This document shows, in pieces, positions 6,091 through 7,080 of a stretch of 7,080 bases of DNA (positions are counted from its first letter, which is position 1; each line of letters begins with the position of its first letter). Source of the stretch: Streptosporangiaceae bacterium (lineage in GTDB: Bacteria; Actinomycetota; Actinomycetes; Streptosporangiales; Streptosporangiaceae). The DNA lies in contig JASIGD010000474.1 in NCBI GenBank assembly GCA_030045295.1, forward strand, positions 1 through 7,080. Reading direction: 5' to 3'. The notes below the pieces were generated by a model. That model had not been told where the DNA came from. It did no database searches and saw nothing but the letters and a program-made list of their open reading frames with translations. Made by a program: the position numbers and the translations under genes.

Positions 6091-7017
6091 ATGCCGCTCG
6101 ACCCGCAGTTCCGCGCCATCCTGGACACCCTGCAGACGGCGGGATTGCTGCCGCTGGTCCGGGGCGATGCCGCGCAGACCCGCGCGCATTACCTGGCCCT
6201 GTCGTTGAGCCGCCGCGGGCCGCAGTACGTGCCGGAACAGGTGGCGTCGGTGGCCGACCGGAGCTCGCCGGGCGGGGTGCCGGTGCGGATCTTCGAGCCG
6301 CTTGCGCCGGGCGGCTCCACGCTGATCTACCTGCACGGCGGGGGCTGGGTGGTCGGTGACGTCGAGACGCACGATCCGCTGTGCCGGCGGGTGGCGAACG
6401 CGACCGGCGCGCGGGTGGTGTCGGTCGACTACCGGCTCGCGCCCGAGCACCCGTTTCCCGCCGCTCTCGACGACGCCGAGGAGGTCCTGCTGTGGCAGCG
6501 CGACCAGGACCCGGGCCGGCCGCTCGGCGTGGCCGGCGACTCCGCCGGGGCATCCCTGGCGGCTGGCCTCGCGATCCGCGCCCGGGATGCGCGGATCCCG
6601 CTGGCCGCCCAGCTGCTGCTCTACCCGGCGACCGACCCGGCCATGACCAGCCGGTCCATGGACGTGAACGGCGAGGGCTATCTCCTGATCCGCCGCGACA
6701 TGGCCTGGTTCTACCGGCAGTACCTGCCGTCCGGCGTCGCGAGCGCCGCCGAGGCCGACCTGGCCCACGCCGACGTTGCCGGCGTGGCCCCCGCCATCGT
6801 GGTCACCGCGGAATTCGACCCCCTGCGCGACGAGGGCGAAGCCTACGCCACGCGGCTGACGCAGGCCGGGGTGCCGACTCAGTACGTGCCCGGGCCCGGG
6901 CTCATCCACGGCTTCGCGGCCTTCCTCGGCGTGGTCGACGCGGCCGACGCCATCACCGGGACGGCTCTGGACATCCTCGGCCGCGCCATGCGCAGCGGAC
7001 CTGCTGGCTCCGGCTGA
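6091..7017 (+). CDS. Hormone-sensitive-lipase-family alpha/beta hydrolase (carboxylesterase, Aes/LipR-like)
   Basis: This 308-residue esterase hydrolyses carboxylic ester bonds, typically of short- to medium-chain acyl esters. Family motifs are all present: HGGGW (82-86) for the oxyanion hole, YRLAPEHPFPA (114-124), nucleophile GDS151AG, acid D243 in EFDPLRDEG, and base H273 in HGF. The N-terminal 50 residues form the cap region usual in this family. There is no signal peptide, so it is probably cytoplasmic. The ATG is preceded by GGAGG (6082-6086) with a rather short four-base spacing. It lies 58 bp after the SDR gene on the same strand. A TAGCCT (6044-6049) in the gap could be a -10 of its own, but no matching -35 is clear. 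The SDR-esterase pairing recalls mycobacterial lipR next to an SDR gene, but the exact role and substrate are unknown. Confidence 0.93.
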   Translation: MPLDPQFRAILDTLQTAGLLPLVRGDAAQTRAHYLALSLSRRGPQYVPEQVASVADRSSPGGVPVRIFEPLAPGGSTLIYLHGGGWVVGDVETHDPLCRRVANATGARVVSVDYRLAPEHPFPAALDDAEEVLLWQRDQDPGRPLGVAGDSAGASLAAGLAIRARDARIPLAAQLLLYPATDPAMTSRSMDVNGEGYLLIRRDMAWFYRQYLPSGVASAAEADLAHADVAGVAPAIVVTAEFDPLRDEGEAYATRLTQAGVPTQYVPGPGLIHGFAAFLGVVDAADAITGTALDILGRAMRSGPAGSG

Positions 7018-7031
7018 CCGTGCAGGCAGCC

Positions 7032-7080
7032 TCACCTGGTCAGCGCAGCGCGGCCGGCCGTCGTGGCGGCAGCCGCCGTC
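7032..7080 (-). CDS. Possible C-terminal tail of a minus-strand gene running off the window
   Basis: The minus strand has an open frame from the right edge to a TGA at 7032-7034. It encodes 15 residues (TAAAATTAGRAALTR) with 13 of 15 codons ending in G or C. A neighbouring frame is also open for 12 codons, so this is weak. If real, it would be convergent with the esterase gene. The same segment contains the GC-rich dyad GGCGGC-A-GCCGCC (7065-7077), which could equally be part of a terminator. Confidence 0.2.
   Translation of the reverse strand, partial: TAAAATTAGRAALTR

Noticed and set aside
6043..7035. A 330-codon minus-strand frame opposite the esterase
   Set aside because: It has no recognisable domain and overlaps a complete HSL-family gene with catalytic triad and ribosome binding site.

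Overview
The window is GC-rich throughout, with GC-ended codons, GTG starts, strong GGAGG-type ribosome binding sites and at least one probable leaderless start. This suggests a high-GC actinobacterium; the genus cannot be read from the sequence. I see no insertion sequence, CRISPR array, phage gene or toxin/defence signature. Most of the window is an ordinary chromosomal mix of hydrolases, an oxidoreductase and small conserved proteins.

Left part (1-2717, minus strand): a tRNA-Ala(GGC) with an encoded CCA end lies downstream of, and on the same strand as, a large 809-residue protein. Residues 1-560 of that protein are a complete class-C beta-lactamase-like serine hydrolase with C-terminal beta-rich domains. 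Residues 624-809 look like a separate tubby-like (scramblase/LURP-one) protein. The two are joined in frame by about 60 residues with intergenic-like composition. This junction is the most unusual thing in the window.

Middle (2718-3812, plus strand): a 143-bp divergent intergenic region leads to a two-gene unit. The first gene encodes a five-helix membrane protein and the second a 123-residue coiled-coil protein. A strong stem-loop follows the second stop codon directly, and a second long dyad lies 20 bp further on.

Right part (3900-7017, plus strand): a proline iminopeptidase-like alpha/beta hydrolase is probably expressed from a leaderless promoter. Next comes a strikingly AT-rich promoter/operator island with a perfect 13-bp palindrome, then a short-chain dehydrogenase/reductase (SDR), then a hormone-sensitive-lipase-family esterase 58 bp downstream. 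The last two may form a small catabolic or detoxification unit under a dedicated repressor whose gene is not in the window. The final 63 bp hold no complete gene and possibly the tail of a minus-strand gene.
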